Source: Treponema sp. CETP13 (GTDB lineage Bacteria > Spirochaetota > Spirochaetia > Treponematales > Treponemataceae). Taken from it: DNA of 64,000 nucleotides. The stretch covers positions 1 to 64,000 of the forward strand of contig MLPZ01000001.1 in the NCBI GenBank assembly GCA_001885315.1, written 5' to 3'. Below the pieces are notes generated by a model. The model was not told where the DNA came from, did not search any database, and worked only from the letters and a program-made list of their open reading frames with translations. Positions 62,174-64,000 of the stretch are shown here, in pieces (positions within the stretch are counted from its first letter, which is position 1; each line of letters begins with the position of its first letter). The position numbers and the translations under genes were made by a program.

Positions 62174-62746
62174 ATGAAATACGATATATTATTATGCGGA
62201 GTAGGAGGACAGGGCGTTCTATCAATTGCTGCTGTTATAGCTTCCAGTGCCTTAACAGAAGGGTTTAGTGTACGTCAGAGTGAAGTCCATGGTATGAGTC
62301 AACGAGGAGGTGGAGTTCATGCACACTTACGTATTTCAGATACTACAATTGCATCCGATCTCATCCCTTCTGGACAAGCAGATATGATTTTGTCAATGGA
62401 GCCCCTTGAAAGTCTTCAATATCTTGATTGGCTTAATAAGGATGGATCTATTATTACTGCAAAACAACCCTTTAAAAATATTCCTAATTATCCAGATATC
62501 GAAAAAGTGTATACTGCAATAAAGCAAGCTTCTCATAAGGCAAAAATTGTTGATTCGGCTAATCTTGCAAAAGAGGCTGGAAATACGCGGACAGAAAATA
62601 TGGTTCTTGTTGGAGCAGCTTTGGATGCTATCCCTGTTTCAAAGCAAGCAGTAGAAGATGGAATTAAATCTCGGTTTGCAAAAAAAGATCCACGACTTGT
62701 AGAAATAAATATTAAAGCTATAGAACTTGGAGAAGCTCATAAATAA
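62174..62746 (+). CDS. iorB: Indolepyruvate ferredoxin oxidoreductase, beta subunit
   Basis: A 190-residue gamma-type domain subunit. DILLCGVGGQGVLSIAAVIA at the start and VRQSEVHGMSQRGGGVHAHL are the family's signatures, followed by SDLIPSGQADMILSMEPLES. It binds CoA and completes the IorAB enzyme. Only 3 bases separate it from iorA; the ATG at 62174 has AAAGGATTAAAG before it, within the end of iorA. It is followed after 63 bases by the aryl-CoA ligase gene. Confidence 0.95.
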   Translation: MKYDILLCGVGGQGVLSIAAVIASSALTEGFSVRQSEVHGMSQRGGGVHAHLRISDTTIASDLIPSGQADMILSMEPLESLQYLDWLNKDGSIITAKQPFKNIPNYPDIEKVYTAIKQASHKAKIVDSANLAKEAGNTRTENMVLVGAALDAIPVSKQAVEDGIKSRFAKKDPRLVEINIKAIELGEAHK

Positions 62747-62809
62747 AAAAAAGTTGTAAAATAGATATATTTACTAAATTAAAAACTATATACATAGAGG
62801 AATAATATA

Positions 62810-64000
62810 ATGGCAAGGGAAATTCCGTTTTGGGATAAAAAAGTAGAGACTGCTTCTCGTGATGAATTAAATACTATACAGTTAGTAGGATTAAAAAAAC
62901 AAGTAGAGCATGCTTGTCAAACTGTTTTTTATAAAGACAGGCTTGCCAAAGTTGGAATACATAATGGAGACGACATAAAATCTCTTGCCGATTTAAAACG
63001 TATTCCTTTTACAACTAAAAATGATTTACGTTCTGCCTATCCTTTTGGATTATTGTATGGTTCTCAGGATGATTTAGTACGTATTCATGCTTCGAGTGGT
63101 ACAACAGGAACTCCAACATTAATTTATCAAAACAGAAAAGATGTTGATATGTCTGCAGATACAATGGCTCGTTCTCTCGTAGCTGCCGGTTGTACAAATA
63201 AAGATATCGTTCAGAATATGATGACCTACGGTTTATTTACAGGGGGAATGTGTTTTCATTATGGAGCCGAAAAGCTAGGGATGACAGTCATTCCTACAAG
63301 TTCAGGTAACACACTTCGTCAAATTAAGTTTATGCATGATTTAGGAACCTCAGTTGTTCATGCTACTCCGTCTTATTTATTACATTTACATCAAGCTATT
63401 GAAGATTCTGAATATAATCGAAAAGATTTTAAATGGCGTATGGCTGTTACAGGAGCAGAACCACATTCAGAAGAATTGCGACAAAAAATACAAAATAAAC
63501 TGGGGATTGAAGTTTACAATTGTTATGGAATGAGTGAACTTAATGGACCAGGTGTCGCTTTTGAATGTATTTTTCGCGATGGATTACATGTTTGGGAAGA
63601 TCGTTACATTATGGAGATAATAGACCCAAAAACAGAAGAACCAGTTCCTGACGGAGAAACGGGTGAGCTTGTAATGACAATTTTGCATCGTGATGCAATG
63701 CCATTGTTGCGCTATCGAACGCGTGATTTAACTCATGTCATTACAGAACCATGTGCTTGTGGACGTACACACCGACGCATAGCTCGGTTTACAGGGCGAA
63801 CAGATGATATGCTTATTATAAATGGGGTAAATGTTTTCCCGAGTCAAATTGAAGAAGTTATATTAAAGGAAAAAGGTGTTGGAGCTAATTATTTAATAAT
63901 TGTAGAAAAGAAAGGAGTTCTAGATAAACTTACTGTACAGATAGAAGTTACTCCTTCTGTTTTTGCTGATGATGCACGAGTTTTGGCAAGTCTTGCAAAA
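62810..64000 (+). CDS. paaK: Phenylacetate--CoA ligase, 3' end outside window
   Basis: The frame is open for 397 codons from ATG 62810 to the right edge and the stop is not reached; full proteins have about 430 residues, so roughly 35 are missing. Motifs of PaaK-type adenylating enzymes: IPFTTKNDLRSAYPFGL, the P-loop IHASSGTTGTPTLIY, NCYGMSELNGPGVAFEC, RYRTRDLTHVI, and RFTGRTDDMLIINGVNVFPS. It activates phenylacetate or similar aryl acids to the CoA thioester using ATP. AGAGGA precedes ATG. Next to iorAB it either makes the same thioesters from free acids or, run in reverse, yields ATP from the IOR product, as proposed for amino-acid-fermenting anaerobes. Confidence 0.95.
   Translation, partial: MAREIPFWDKKVETASRDELNTIQLVGLKKQVEHACQTVFYKDRLAKVGIHNGDDIKSLADLKRIPFTTKNDLRSAYPFGLLYGSQDDLVRIHASSGTTGTPTLIYQNRKDVDMSADTMARSLVAAGCTNKDIVQNMMTYGLFTGGMCFHYGAEKLGMTVIPTSSGNTLRQIKFMHDLGTSVVHATPSYLLHLHQAIEDSEYNRKDFKWRMAVTGAEPHSEELRQKIQNKLGIEVYNCYGMSELNGPGVAFECIFRDGLHVWEDRYIMEIIDPKTEEPVPDGETGELVMTILHRDAMPLLRYRTRDLTHVITEPCACGRTHRRIARFTGRTDDMLIINGVNVFPSQIEEVILKEKGVGANYLIIVEKKGVLDKLTVQIEVTPSVFADDARVLASLAK

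Noticed and set aside
1-64000. CRISPR array
   Set aside because: No series of evenly spaced direct repeats was seen; the repeats found are isolated pairs or triples.

Overview
The window is AT-rich bacterial chromosome from a diderm anaerobe, most likely a spirochaete of the Treponema type. This placement is an inference. It rests on the AT-rich coding style, the lipobox lipoproteins, a patatin protein with a probable outer-membrane barrel, leucine-rich-repeat surface proteins, a cellobiose phosphorylase, citramalate-based isoleucine synthesis, and iorAB with paaK for amino-acid fermentation. No rRNA or tRNA gene was recognised.

1-11.8 kb is an accessory region. It opens with the right half of an IS66 element whose last 82 bp are tandemly duplicated. 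There follows a string of mostly single, same-direction genes: SRPBCC lipoprotein, a broken VOC protein, an alpha/beta hydrolase, a YefM/YoeB toxin-antitoxin pair, a TauE/SafE permease, a GNAT protein, a Nudix hydrolase, an hsdR remnant and a SnoaL-like protein. One three-gene ABC transporter operon runs the other way. The intergenic gaps are long and carry short GC-rich hairpins and small repeated motifs. The layout resembles a cassette array or an old insertion hot spot, but no integrase lies in the window.

11.8-32.5 kb holds housekeeping and small-operon genes: a YeiH-type exporter with a divergent LysR regulator, two flavodoxin-like reductases, a Bax-inhibitor-1 membrane protein, an EF-G paralogue, nicotinate phosphoribosyltransferase, a condensation-domain acyltransferase with a zinc-ribbon membrane protein, a GDSL lipoprotein, SbcC-SbcD, a hybrid histidine kinase with a periplasmic solute-binding sensor, LtrA and IspH.

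32.5-40.6 kb is an amino-acid biosynthesis block: thrA (aspartokinase/homoserine dehydrogenase), a DAHP synthase-prephenate dehydratase fusion, ilvN, cimA, then leuB behind its own terminator and promoter. It joins the aspartate, phenylalanine and citramalate-isoleucine routes.

40.7-58.8 kb contains an exported flavin reductase, a DEAD-box helicase, an M48 peptidase, a YgbA-like protein, a patatin/barrel protein, cellobiose phosphorylase under a palindromic LacI-type operator, class II galT behind a promoter that nearly touches its start codon, an HD protein, two MATE pumps on opposite strands, and two LRR proteins.

58.9-64 kb holds an ArsC/Spx-like protein, a LacI regulator, then iorA, iorB and paaK. 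The paaK gene runs off the right edge. Together these three would turn aryl-pyruvates and aryl acids into aryl-CoA thioesters with ferredoxin reduction.
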